Made by a program: the position numbers and the translations under genes
From: Thermoanaerobaculia bacterium
GTDB taxonomy: Bacteria > Acidobacteriota > Thermoanaerobaculia > Gp7-AA8
NCBI GenBank assembly: GCA_017883215.1
Contig: JADGOA010000034.1
Location: forward strand, 1-17,004
Direction: 5' to 3'
DNA length: 17,004 nt
The notes under the pieces: generated by a model
Database searches by the model: none
Seen by the model: the letters and a program-made list of their open reading frames with translations, nothing else
Told to the model about the DNA's origin: nothing
In this document: positions 1-6,625 of the stretch, one piece after another
Numbering within the stretch: the stretch's first letter is position 1
Layout of the letters: the number at the start of each line of letters is the position of its first letter

Positions 1-1
1 G

Positions 2-214
2 TACGTGTACGTTGATGTCAGCGGCCAGCTGCCTCCATGGCGCGAGGCGGTGACGAAATACGAGTTCGTCCGCGGCGGGATCTCGTCCTTCGCGTATCTC
101 GACTACTACACGGGACTTGCAAGCGTTCGCGGCGCCGAGGCGCGAAAGAGCCAGGCGGTTGCATTCGACATCGAGCCGTACGGAAGGCGGCGCGTGCTCG
201 ACAACGTGCCATAG
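2..214 (+). CDS. 3' end of a gene entering from the left (unrecognised product)
   Basis: An open frame runs in from the left edge and stops at the TAG at 212-214, leaving about 70 C-terminal residues. The peptide (YVDVSGQLPPWREAVTKYEF, then a stretch rich in Y, F, G and S, ending RRVLDNVP) has the residue mix of a real protein and is not the Arg/Ala-rich mix of shadow frames here. The start lies outside the window, so the GTG at 5 should not be read as its start. I do not recognise the family. No signal, domain motif or terminator was seen directly after the stop. It is on the same strand as the gene at 693, but a 478-bp gap and a repeat separate them, so co-transcription is unlikely. Confidence 0.6.
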   Translation, partial: YVYVDVSGQLPPWREAVTKYEFVRGGISSFAYLDYYTGLASVRGAEARKSQAVAFDIEPYGRRRVLDNVP

Positions 215-692
215 GTTGAATGGCCCCGAGCGGTCATCAAAAAACGGTTGCTACCGCGGAGCCGAGCCGCGAGACCGTAGCTTCATTTGCGATCGCGGTC
301 TCATCTCGAGCCACGCCTTCACAGGCGCAAGCGCCCGAGACGAGAAACGTCGGCACGTTGCGAAGCGGGAAGGTAGGGCGGCAGACGAACCGATTGCGGC
401 GGGCTGAACCGATGACCGTAGGGCACGGCTGCGCCGTGCCGAACCTTCGTGGGTGGGGGAAGCTGGCGGCCACCCACCCACGGGAGTTCGGCACGGCGCG
501 CCGTGCCCTACGGCAGTGCAAGTGACTCTTTTCATGGACGCCGCTGTCCTCTGGTGAGGAGCGTCAGTGCCGCACCGGCCGGAAAAACACGGCAAATCCC
601 GCGATTTTAAGGCATTCTCATGTGGCGCACTCGTCGCATGACGTTTCAGCAAGTGACTTCGTTGTTCTTCTCCATTTCGAAAGGACCCTCCC
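215..692. other. 478-bp intergenic region with a REP-like element
   Basis: No convincing gene is seen. The main content is the nested inverted repeat at 418-511. A weak bulged hairpin lies at 250-281 (GCTAC/GTAGC outside, CGCGG/CCGCG inside), and the 10-mer GCAAGTGACT occurs twice, at 518-527 and 649-658. The promoter of the gene at 693 should lie between about 530 and 670, but I cannot pick out -35 and -10 boxes with confidence. A possible 101-residue frame at 220-525 has an Arg/Ala-rich shadow composition and runs through the repeat, so it is not called. Confidence 0.5.
418..511. repeat. Nested REP-like inverted repeat
   Basis: The left arm (418-459) and right arm (471-511) are reverse complements apart from one indel and about four mismatches. 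They are separated by only about 11 bp. Each arm also contains its own small palindrome: GGCACGGC-TGC-GCCGTGCC on the left, and an uninterrupted GGCACGGCGCGCCGTGCC on the right. The whole unit can therefore fold as one long hairpin or as two smaller ones, like a paired REP element (BIME). It lies between two same-strand genes. No transposase or RAYT gene is in the window. Confidence 0.85.
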
Positions 693-1172
693 ATGAAGCG
701 AACACTCTTTGTAGTTGCCGCGCTACTCTTCCTGGTCGCTGCCGTGCCGCTGTTCGCAGTCGAGCGCAGCCAGCGGACCATCGTCGATGACGTGATCCGA
801 ATGACGGCTGCCGGTGTGAGCGACGACGCGATCCTCAGCTTCGTTCAGAGCTCACGTGACCGTTTCAATGTCACGGCCGATGACGTCATCGCCATGACGG
901 ATGCGAAGGTGTCGAAGTCGGTGATCAAAGCGGTTGTCGACGAGTCGACTGTCCGCGGCGGGCGCGAGGTCGCGGCCGCACCGCAGACGCGTCTCTACGT
1001 CAGTCCGTATCCGTACTATTACGATCCGTACTACTACTACGACCCGTTCTGGTACGGTCCCCGCGTGTACATGAACTTCGGCTTCGGCGGCATCTACCGC
1101 GGTGGCTTCGGCGGCTATCGCGGTGGCTTTGGAGGTCGTCGCGGTGGCGGAGGCCATGGCGGCCGGCACTAA
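693..1172 (+). CDS. Small exported protein, two helical repeats plus Tyr-rich and Gly-rich tail
   Basis: This 159-residue protein begins with a clear Sec signal peptide (MKRTLFVVAALLFLVAAVPL, likely cleaved after FA near residue 22). Next come two copies of a 20-residue helical motif of the form DDVI-MT-A-VS---I---V, at residues 32-51 and 63-82. They resemble the short repeats of many exported proteins of unknown function. Residues 103-122 are rich in Tyr, Pro and Asp, and residues 128-159 are Gly/Arg/Phe-rich and end in GGHGGRH, probably disordered. The start is set by GAAAGGA at 679-685, seven bases before the ATG. A strong terminator at 1193-1222 makes it monocistronic. It acts outside the cytoplasm; its function is unknown. 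The low-complexity tail could suit a wall-, polymer- or metal-binding role, which is only a guess. Confidence 0.85.
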   Translation: MKRTLFVVAALLFLVAAVPLFAVERSQRTIVDDVIRMTAAGVSDDAILSFVQSSRDRFNVTADDVIAMTDAKVSKSVIKAVVDESTVRGGREVAAAPQTRLYVSPYPYYYDPYYYYDPFWYGPRVYMNFGFGGIYRGGFGGYRGGFGGRRGGGGHGGRH

Positions 1173-1192
1173 AATGCTCACCCGTCCTCTCG

Positions 1193-1222
1193 AAAAACCG
1201 CGCCTCACGGCGCGGTTTTTTT
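1193..1222 (+). terminator. Rho-independent terminator of the gene at 693
   Basis: A 12-bp perfect stem AAAAACCGCGCC/GGCGCGGTTTTT closes a TCAC loop (1205-1208) and is followed by a run of seven T (1216-1222), starting 21 bases after the stop. The A-run on the 5' side gives a U-run on the other strand as well, so it may also stop transcripts arriving from the convergent amidase gene. Confidence 0.92.
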
Positions 1223-1253
1223 GTCAGGACACGGTTGGCAACTCGCTCTGAAC

Positions 1254-1361
1254 GTTGCGACGCAACTCTCCCTGAGGCGCAGAGCGCCGGCGCCGGCGAG
1301 AGTTGCGGACGCGCTGCTGCGCGTCCCTGCACGGCACCCGGCCACGAGAGTTCGGCCGTGC
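1254..1361. repeat. Cluster of degenerate REP-like palindromes
   Basis: Between the terminator and the end of the amidase gene lie several adjoining inverted repeats: GTTGCG/CGCAAC around 1260; CGCAACTCTC (1261-1270) with GAGAGTTGCG (1298-1307), a perfect 10-bp stem; GGACGCG (1307-1313) with CGCGTCC (1320-1326); and GCACGGC (1329-1335) with GCCGTGC (1355-1361). The segment 1307-1335 matches the core of the perfect palindrome at 4534-4573 at most positions. The segment around 1345-1362 (GAGTTCGGC...CGTGCC) echoes the right arm of the 418-511 repeat. It looks like a decayed composite of the same repeat family, sitting where two genes converge. Confidence 0.7.
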
Positions 1362-1385
1362 CAGACGCCCGCACTCCCTTCCGCG

Positions 1386-3080
1386 CTACGGAAACAGCGG
1401 CGGCGGCACCCTTCGCTTCGTGGCCTGCTCGAATGCATAGGCGAGTCGCAACAGCGTCGGTTCGCTGCAGGCCATTCCGGTGAAGCTCACGCCGTACGGC
1501 GAGGGCCTGGCGTTGAACCCTTCGGGAAATGCCGGCGTGGGTGCGTTGGGGATCGTTCCGAACGGCACGAGGACGGTCGGGTAACCCGGTTTCGCGGCGA
1601 TGGACGCCGATCCCGGCCCTGGGAAAAGGAGCGCGTCGAGGTTGTTCGACTTCATCGCCTCGTCGATCCCATGTGTTCCGGCGAGGAAGATGTCGCGAGC
1701 GCGGTCAGCCTCGTAGCGGGCGCGGAAGGTCTCCAGGTCCATGGCGTCGGAGATGTCGAGGAGCGACTGCCCATACTTGATCGCGCCGGCCTTCTGATGA
1801 ACGGCATTCCACTGCCGCAATTCGGTGAGCGACTTCACCGGTGCGGAGGGGCCGAGGGACTTGAGCCAGTTGTTGAAGTCGCGCTCCATGCCGAAGGCGA
1901 AGTCGATCGAGCACTTGCGCGCCTTCACCTCGTCCATGTCGGTGCAGACGCCCCAGAGCAGAAGGTTGTTTTTCGGATCTTTGTCGACGACGCTGGGGAT
2001 GTCGGCAGGATCGACGATGACGGCGCCCTGCTCTTTCAGGACGGCGATGGCGTCGTTGATCACTTTCGTCTGATCGGGGTTCAGACCGCCGCGCGGCTTT
2101 TCCGCTCCTGGTGCGGTGACTTTCTCGTAATAGAACGCGCGCGGAATGCCGATACGCGAGCCTTTCAGCCCGTCTTTCTTGAGAAAGGTCGTGTAATCAC
2201 CGTTCGCCGGACGCGCGCACCTGGTCGTGGCCGGATCGTTCGGATCAGGCGACTTTCCCTCGAGCACGCCGAACACGATGGCGGCGTCGGTGACGCTCCT
2301 GGCCATCGGTCCAGCGGTGTCCTGGTCTGCGGTGATGGGAATGATGCCGTAGCGACTGATGCGCCCGACGGTCGGCTTGATGGCGACGAGCATGTTCTGA
2401 TTCGACGGGCTGAGGATCGACCCGGAAGTCTCGCTGCCGACGTTGGCGGCCCAGAAGCTCGCCGCGGTGCCGATGCCGGAGCTGGAGCCGCCGGTGAAGA
2501 GTGCCGGGCGGCCGTCGAAGGTCGCCTCGCGCGGGTCGCGGCGGGGGTCGTAGGGGTTGAAGCCGTAGCCGTGCAGGGCGTTGTAGTTGGCCGGCATCCC
2601 ACCGGCCACCCAGTTCGCCAGTTCCGTCATGATGGTCTTGGCGAGGATGATGGCGCCTCCGTCGCGCAGGTTTTTCGTCAACGTCGCCTCGTACGGCGGG
2701 ACGTAGCCGTCAAAGGCGAGCGCGCCGCCGGTGGTCGGCATGTTGGTCGTCTGCATGTTGTCTTTGAGGGCGATGGGGATGCCGTGCAGCGGGCCGCGGA
2801 TGTGGCCCTGCGCTCGTTCGCGGTCGAGCGCGTCGGCTTCCTCGAGCGCGTGAGAGTTGACCGTGATGGCCGCGTTGAGCTTGTCCTCGTACATGCCGAT
2901 GCGCATGAGGGACTGTTCGACGAGCTGCCGCGAAGTGACGCGCCCCGAGCGCAGCGCTTCCTGCATCTCCGGGATCGACGCTTCCACGACGGAGAAGCGG
3001 CTGTTCGTTGTCGCCTTTGGAGGCGCGGCGAATGCGGATGCGGCTAGAAGGCAGGCGAGGGCCGTCAGCAGAGATTTCAT
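1386..3080 (-). CDS. Exported amidase (amidase-signature family)
   Basis: A 564-residue amidase-signature hydrolase that cleaves an amide or ester bond with a Ser-cisSer-Lys triad. Visible elements: a Sec signal peptide at residues 1-18 (MKSLLTALACLLAASAFA); the PLHGIPIALKDN block with the catalytic Lys106; GGSSSG at 197-202 with the cis-Ser among S199-S201; and ETSGSI at 217-222 with the nucleophile S221. After these come IKPTVGRISRYGIIPI and QDTAGPMARSVTDAA, both typical of the family. About 15 extra residues (around 180-195) precede GGSSSG. It is a paralogue of the exported amidase at 8629. The substrate cannot be read from sequence: peptide amides, aryl amides and amide xenobiotics are all possible. 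Heptad repeats lie directly upstream of its start, and the REP cluster lies downstream. Confidence 0.93.
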   Translation of the reverse strand: MKSLLTALACLLAASAFAAPPKATTNSRFSVVEASIPEMQEALRSGRVTSRQLVEQSLMRIGMYEDKLNAAITVNSHALEEADALDRERAQGHIRGPLHGIPIALKDNMQTTNMPTTGGALAFDGYVPPYEATLTKNLRDGGAIILAKTIMTELANWVAGGMPANYNALHGYGFNPYDPRRDPREATFDGRPALFTGGSSSGIGTAASFWAANVGSETSGSILSPSNQNMLVAIKPTVGRISRYGIIPITADQDTAGPMARSVTDAAIVFGVLEGKSPDPNDPATTRCARPANGDYTTFLKKDGLKGSRIGIPRAFYYEKVTAPGAEKPRGGLNPDQTKVINDAIAVLKEQGAVIVDPADIPSVVDKDPKNNLLLWGVCTDMDEVKARKCSIDFAFGMERDFNNWLKSLGPSAPVKSLTELRQWNAVHQKAGAIKYGQSLLDISDAMDLETFRARYEADRARDIFLAGTHGIDEAMKSNNLDALLFPGPGSASIAAKPGYPTVLVPFGTIPNAPTPAFPEGFNARPSPYGVSFTGMACSEPTLLRLAYAFEQATKRRVPPPLFP

Positions 3081-3110
3081 GGCGGCGTGATTCTAACGCT
3101 CTCGCGAAAA

Positions 3111-3250
3111 GTCCTGAGTCCTGAGTCCTGAGTCCTGAGTGACCAGTGTTAAGTCCTGAGTGCTGAGCGCACGGATTTGGCGCAGCGGAGTACGAAGAGC
3201 GCCGCTGTACCCTCTCAGGACTCAGGACTCAGGACTCAGGACTCAGGACT
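3111..3250. repeat. Inverted tandem heptamer array, unit GTCCTGA
   Basis: The left arm starts with four exact GTCCTGA units (3111-3138). It then stays in 7-bp phase through GTGACCA, GTGTTAA, GTCCTGA and GTGCTGA to 3166. After a 48-bp spacer the right arm has five exact copies of the reverse complement TCAGGAC (3215-3249). The arms can form a long, register-flexible hairpin. The array fills the gap between the amidase and phosphofructokinase genes (both -), ending nine bases before the phosphofructokinase stop and starting 30 bases upstream of the amidase start. It could therefore affect read-through from one gene to the next. Confidence 0.95.
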
Positions 3251-3258
3251 GATTCTCG

Positions 3259-4452
3259 CTACTCGTCGCTGGTCATGATGAAGATCGGCTTCTGGTGGAA
3301 GTCGTAGATCGGGCGGAGGCGATCGACGTTGTAGTAGCGCTCGACGTTGACGACCTTCTTCCGTCCGGTCACGACATCGAGCGGCAGGTTGTCGTAGATG
3401 CCGTTGCGCACGGCAACCAGGCGTCCTGTGATGTGGCGCTGGACGAGATCGAGGGCGAGATTGCCGAAGGCCATCGGCACGATGGAGTCGAGCGCGTCGG
3501 GATCGCCGCTGCGCACCATGTAGCCGAGGCGCTGGTTGACGACGTTGATGCGGCGGCCGCCGTTGTATTTCGCCGAAGTCTCCTTCAGCGCCGTCGAGAT
3601 CTTGTCACCGATCCCGCCGAGCTTGCGGTGGCCGTATTGGTCGGTTTCCGCGCTCTCGAACGACATGTTCTCCTCGTGCAGCATGCGCGCACCCTCGGAA
3701 ACCAGGACGACGCTGTACCGGCTGGGATGGCGGTTGCGGTCGTGCGCGAGCAGCTCCGTCAGGCGCTCGATGTCGAAAGGAGACTCCGGGATGATGCAGC
3801 GGTCGGCGGCGCCCCCCATCGTTGGCAGCAGGGCCGTGAATCCGGCATAGCGGCCGAAGACTTCGATGACCAGAAATCGCTCGTGGGAACCGGCGGTGGT
3901 GCGCAGCCGGTGTGTCAGCTCGATGGTGCGCGTGACGCAAGTCGAGAAGCCGATGCAGTAGTCGGTCCCGGGCACGTCGTTGTCCATCGTCTTGGGGATG
4001 GCGATGACGTGCACGCCCTCCTGCGACAGACGCTGCGCGTAAGAGAGCGTGTCATCGCCGCCGATGGGGATGAGATAGTCGATGCCGAGCCATCCGATGT
4101 TCTTCAGCACGTCGGCCGTCACGTCGTTGATCTCGGCCGTGTAACGGCTCTGCAGATGCGGCGGCATTGCTGCCCGCGGAAGATGCGTCGGCCGCGTGCG
4201 CGAGGTGTGCAGGAAGGTTCCTCCCGTGCGCCCGGCGCGGTTGACGATGTCCTCGGTGAGAAAGAGCAGGTTCTCCGAATTGTCGGCTTTGTCGTCGGGA
4301 ATCAGGTCGACGAGGCCGGCCCATCCGCGGCGCAGTCCGATGACGCGATACCCCTCGCGCAGCGCGCGAATCGTGATGGCGCGAATGGCAGGGTTGAGTC
4401 CCGGCACATCGCCGCCGCCTGTGAGAATTGCGATTGTTCCTTTTCCAGCCAT
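3259..4452 (-). CDS. pfp: 6-phosphofructokinase, PPi-type active-site motifs
   Basis: A 397-residue cytoplasmic enzyme of the phosphofructokinase family, which makes fructose 1,6-bisphosphate from fructose 6-phosphate in glycolysis. The N-terminal phosphate-donor loop is TGGGDVPGLN (11-20). The donor-specificity motif is GGDDT (131-135), and the catalytic block is PKTMDND (153-159). ATP-dependent enzymes typically have GGDGS and PGTIDND; GGDD plus PKT is the combination established for pyrophosphate-dependent enzymes, where the reaction is reversible. EVFGRYAGF (197-205) is the substrate-binding MGR-like block. The start ATG has GGAGA five bases upstream. The closest pipeline name may be ATP-dependent PfkA, but the motifs argue for PPi. 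The gene is unlinked to other glycolytic genes here and shares a divergent upstream region, containing a perfect palindrome, with the crotonase gene. Confidence 0.92.
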   Translation of the reverse strand: MAGKGTIAILTGGGDVPGLNPAIRAITIRALREGYRVIGLRRGWAGLVDLIPDDKADNSENLLFLTEDIVNRAGRTGGTFLHTSRTRPTHLPRAAMPPHLQSRYTAEINDVTADVLKNIGWLGIDYLIPIGGDDTLSYAQRLSQEGVHVIAIPKTMDNDVPGTDYCIGFSTCVTRTIELTHRLRTTAGSHERFLVIEVFGRYAGFTALLPTMGGAADRCIIPESPFDIERLTELLAHDRNRHPSRYSVVLVSEGARMLHEENMSFESAETDQYGHRKLGGIGDKISTALKETSAKYNGGRRINVVNQRLGYMVRSGDPDALDSIVPMAFGNLALDLVQRHITGRLVAVRNGIYDNLPLDVVTGRKKVVNVERYYNVDRLRPIYDFHQKPIFIMTSDE

Positions 4453-4533
4453 GGTTTTCTCCGGCTCGTTACGATAATCGGATGCTAATCGTATGGCGAA
4501 TGACGGTGGGCACGATCAGCTTGTTTGCCCTCC

Positions 4534-4573
4534 CGCCATGCAGGGACGCGCAGCTGCGCGTCCCTGCATGGCG
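4534..4573. repeat. Perfect 40-bp palindrome
   Basis: Twenty bases beginning CGCCATGCAGGG are followed immediately by their exact reverse complement, centred on CAGCTG (4551-4556), with no spacer and no mismatch. The core GGGACGCGCAGCTGCGCGTCCC recurs in degenerate form at 1307-1326. It sits between the divergent phosphofructokinase and crotonase genes, 27 bases before the crotonase start, so it lies in or next to the promoter or leader. It could be a REP-family copy, a cruciform, or an operator. Confidence 0.93.
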
Positions 4574-4599
4574 CACTGACGGCCGGATATGATCCGCGC

Positions 4600-5358
4600 A
4601 TGATCGAGCGAGAACTGACGGACGGAATCCTGACGCTCCGGCTGGTGCACGGCAAAGCGAACGCGATGGACCTCGAGCTGTGTGAGGGGCTCCGCGGCGC
4701 GATCGAAGACGCGGCGGCGTCGGAGGACGTCCGCGCACTGATCCTGACGGGCAGCGGCACGATTTTTTCGGCTGGAGTGGACCTCCCGCGCCTGGTCGAC
4801 AGCGGCGGCGATTACGTGCCGCAGCTCGTCGATGCGCTCGACGCCATGATCCGGGCGCTCTTCCTCTTCCCCAAGCCGGCCATCGGGGCCATCAACGGGC
4901 ACGCCATCGCTGGCGGTGCGATTCTCGCCTTCGCCTGCGACGCACGAGTCATGAGCACCGGGCGCATCGGCGTTGCCGAGCTCCAGGTAGGTGTGCCCTT
5001 TCCGCCGATGGCACTCGAGGTGGTCCGCTTCGCCGTGCCGCACAAGCATCTGCACTCGATGATTTACTTCAGCCGGACCCTCGATCCCGACGTGGCGCAT
5101 GCGATCGGCCTCGTCGACGAGATTGTCCTTCCTGAAGGGCTGCTGATCCGGGCCACGGAGATGGCGCGGCGTCTGGCCAATATCGCCCCGGAAGCGTTCC
5201 GCATGACCAAGCGGCAGCTGCGCGAGCCGTCGTTGCGTTTTGCCGCGTCGATCGCCAGCGATTCCACCGACGAGATCGACCGCGTCTGGCAGGCGCCGGA
5301 AACGCTCGACCGCATCCGCGGCTACGTGGAGCGGACCATCAAACGCCGGGCGGAGTGA
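4600..5358 (+). CDS. Crotonase-fold protein (enoyl-CoA hydratase/isomerase family)
   Basis: A 252-residue crotonase-superfamily protein acting on acyl-CoA thioesters. The oxyanion-hole blocks are present: GTIFSAGVDL (53-62) and INGHAIAGGA (98-107). Of the two glutamates used by true enoyl-CoA hydratase, the second is kept (E127 in GVAELQVG), but the first is replaced by I108 in AGGAILAFACD. Water addition is therefore doubtful; isomerase, hydrolase or another crotonase reaction is more likely. I start it at the ATG at 4600 (MIERELTDGILTLRL), where family similarity begins. The in-frame ATG at 4525 would translate straight through the 40-bp palindrome into a non-family leader. No good Shine-Dalgarno is seen before 4600. 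It stands alone; no other beta-oxidation genes are nearby. Confidence 0.88.
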   Translation: MIERELTDGILTLRLVHGKANAMDLELCEGLRGAIEDAAASEDVRALILTGSGTIFSAGVDLPRLVDSGGDYVPQLVDALDAMIRALFLFPKPAIGAINGHAIAGGAILAFACDARVMSTGRIGVAELQVGVPFPPMALEVVRFAVPHKHLHSMIYFSRTLDPDVAHAIGLVDEIVLPEGLLIRATEMARRLANIAPEAFRMTKRQLREPSLRFAASIASDSTDEIDRVWQAPETLDRIRGYVERTIKRRAE

Positions 5359-5379
5359 GGACCGAAGCCGCGAGACGAA

Positions 5380-5518
5380 GTGTCATTCCGAGCCGGCGGA
5401 ACCCCGGAGGGGTGAAGCGCGGCGAGGAATCCCCGGCCAGGTATCGTCGAACCGGGAATTGCGGGGGATCCCTCGCTGTCCTCCGCCGCTCCGCGGCTTC
5501 GGCAGCTCGGGATGACAC
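5380..5518. repeat. Long imperfect inverted repeat between convergent genes
   Basis: GTGTCATTCCGAG (5380-5392) pairs with CTCGGGATGACAC (5506-5518) with one wobble. Pairing continues imperfectly inward through about 40 bases on each side (for example GAGGAATCCCC on the left with GGGGGATCCCTCG on the right), closing on a loop around 5435-5460. Elements with TGTCATTCCGAG...CTCGGGATGACA ends are scattered in many bacterial genomes from memory, but I could not check this here. It fills the gap between the ends of the crotonase (+) and peroxidase (-) genes and could act as a terminator for both, although no T-run follows. Confidence 0.85.
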
Positions 5519-5528
5519 GGGTTCCCCA

Positions 5529-6506
5529 TCATCCCCCGCGTTTCACATCCGAGAGCGAGCGCAGAAACGCGACGATGGCGTCGCGGTCCTGCGGCTTGAT
5601 CTTGATTCCCAGCTGGTGCCAGGCCATCTTTTCGACTGCGGTCGGAAGATCGCGCACTTTGCCGTCGTGAAAGTAGGGAGGGGTCAGGGCGACGTTGCGG
5701 AGCGACGGCACTTTGAAGACGAAGTCGTCCGATGGATTCCTGGTCAGCTCTTCCCGCCCGTGATCGCTGGTCGGATAGGGGTTCACGATGCCGATGCGCT
5801 GGAACTGGCGTGCGCCGATCGTCGGGCCGTTGTGGCAGCTCGTGCAGCCGAGGGCCATGAAGCGACTCAGTCCGAACTTCTCCTCGCGCGAAAGCGCGCG
5901 CGTGTTGCCGTTCTGGAAGTCGTCGAAGCGGTCGTGCGTGCGCAGGGTCCGCTCAAACGCGGCGATGGCGCGCGCGGCGTGGTCGACGGTAAACGGGTCG
6001 GGATCGTTCGGAAACGCCGCGTGGAACAGCGCCGGGTTGATCGAGCTCGCATGGCGCAGGCGGTCGGCGATGGCGGCGGCATTCGGCATCGCCATTTCCA
6101 CCGGATTCATCATCGGGCCGGCGGCCTGTTCTTCGAGCGTGCGCGCGCGGCCGTCCCAGAAAAGGGCGAAATGCAGATCGGTGTTCAGCACCGTCGGCGA
6201 GTTGCGCCGTCCGAGCTGGCCGTGCGCGCCGGGGGAGGTGGGGCGGCGATCGGCGCCGGGCCGGGTCCCGTCGAGGGGGTGACAGCTGGCGCACGACTGT
6301 TTGCGCGTGACGGACAGCTCGTTCGAGGAGTAGAGCTCGCGTCCGAGGCCGACCAGTTGCGGTGTGTCGCCCCGAGCAGCCGTGGGCTGTGGGAGCGGGC
6401 CGAATACGCGCCGGCTTTTCGCTACAAGCGAAGCATCGCTCGAACGGTTGCAGGAGACGAGGACGAGGAGGGAGGCAGCGAGCAGAGATCGCGCGATGCG
6501 GCGCAT
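5529..6506 (-). CDS. Di-haem cytochrome c peroxidase, lipoprotein
   Basis: A 325-residue member of the di-haem cytochrome c peroxidase/MauG family. These proteins sit in the periplasm and use two covalent c-type haems to reduce hydrogen peroxide or to oxidise a partner protein. The two haem-binding sites are CASCH (72-76) and CTSCH (221-225). Family blocks LHFALFWDGRA (111-121), NPVEM (134-138) and PSLRNVALTPPYFHDGKV (267-284) are all present. I chose the ATG at 6504-6506 (MRRIARSLLAASLLVLVSC), because it begins a classic lipoprotein signal with lipobox LVSC and Cys19. The upstream alternative at 6584 would add 26 residues before the signal. No good Shine-Dalgarno was seen at either start. 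It is probably a membrane-anchored oxidative-stress or electron-transfer enzyme. No cytochrome donor or c-type maturation genes are adjacent. Confidence 0.92.
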   Translation of the reverse strand: MRRIARSLLAASLLVLVSCNRSSDASLVAKSRRVFGPLPQPTAARGDTPQLVGLGRELYSSNELSVTRKQSCASCHPLDGTRPGADRRPTSPGAHGQLGRRNSPTVLNTDLHFALFWDGRARTLEEQAAGPMMNPVEMAMPNAAAIADRLRHASSINPALFHAAFPNDPDPFTVDHAARAIAAFERTLRTHDRFDDFQNGNTRALSREEKFGLSRFMALGCTSCHNGPTIGARQFQRIGIVNPYPTSDHGREELTRNPSDDFVFKVPSLRNVALTPPYFHDGKVRDLPTAVEKMAWHQLGIKIKPQDRDAIVAFLRSLSDVKRGG

Positions 6507-6551
6507 GGGGCGGGAAAGGGTAGCACCTTTCTGACGTCCCGGGCAGTCAGC

Positions 6552-6613
6552 GGAGCGAGTAGCGAGTAGGATCAGAATCCGCATTCACGGTCCGCGGCAC
6601 ACCTACTCGCTCC
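6552..6613. repeat. Small inverted heptamer array, unit GCGAGTA
   Basis: Two tandem GCGAGTA units (6555-6568, within GGAGCGAGTAGCGAGTAGG) face one reverse-complement unit, TACTCGC (6604-6610), inside CCTACTCGCTCC (6602-6613). The stem is 10-11 bp in either of two registers. The 31-bp loop holds a single GTCCGCG (6590-6596), the unit of the array at 7494. It lies between the divergent peroxidase and aldo/keto reductase genes. This is the shortest member of the heptad class, and on its own it would be unremarkable. Confidence 0.65.
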
Positions 6614-6625
6614 AATGGAGGGACG

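Noticed and set aside
220..525. Possible small protein of 101 residues in the first gap
   Set aside because: No ribosome binding site, biased composition, and it translates through the 418-511 repeat.
1221..3047. A 608-residue open frame on the + strand opposite the amidase
   Set aside because: It is an Arg/Gly/Val-rich shadow of a high-GC gene with no family motif, while the opposite strand has a full amidase with signal peptide and catalytic triad.
3111..3250. CRISPR array
   Set aside because: Units are 7 bp with no unique spacers between them, the second half is inverted, and no cas gene is nearby.
3295..4488. A 397-residue open frame opposite the phosphofructokinase
   Set aside because: Its coordinates nearly mirror the real gene and its composition (Val/Asp/Arg/Ala-rich) is that of an antisense shadow.
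4525..4599. N-terminal extension of the crotonase from the ATG at 4525
   Set aside because: The extra 25 residues encode the perfect palindrome (ASLHG-type text) and lie outside the family's usual N-terminus.
5355..6569. A 404-residue open frame opposite the peroxidase
   Set aside because: It runs through the 5380-5518 inverted repeat and lacks motifs; the minus strand has two CxxCH sites and a lipobox.
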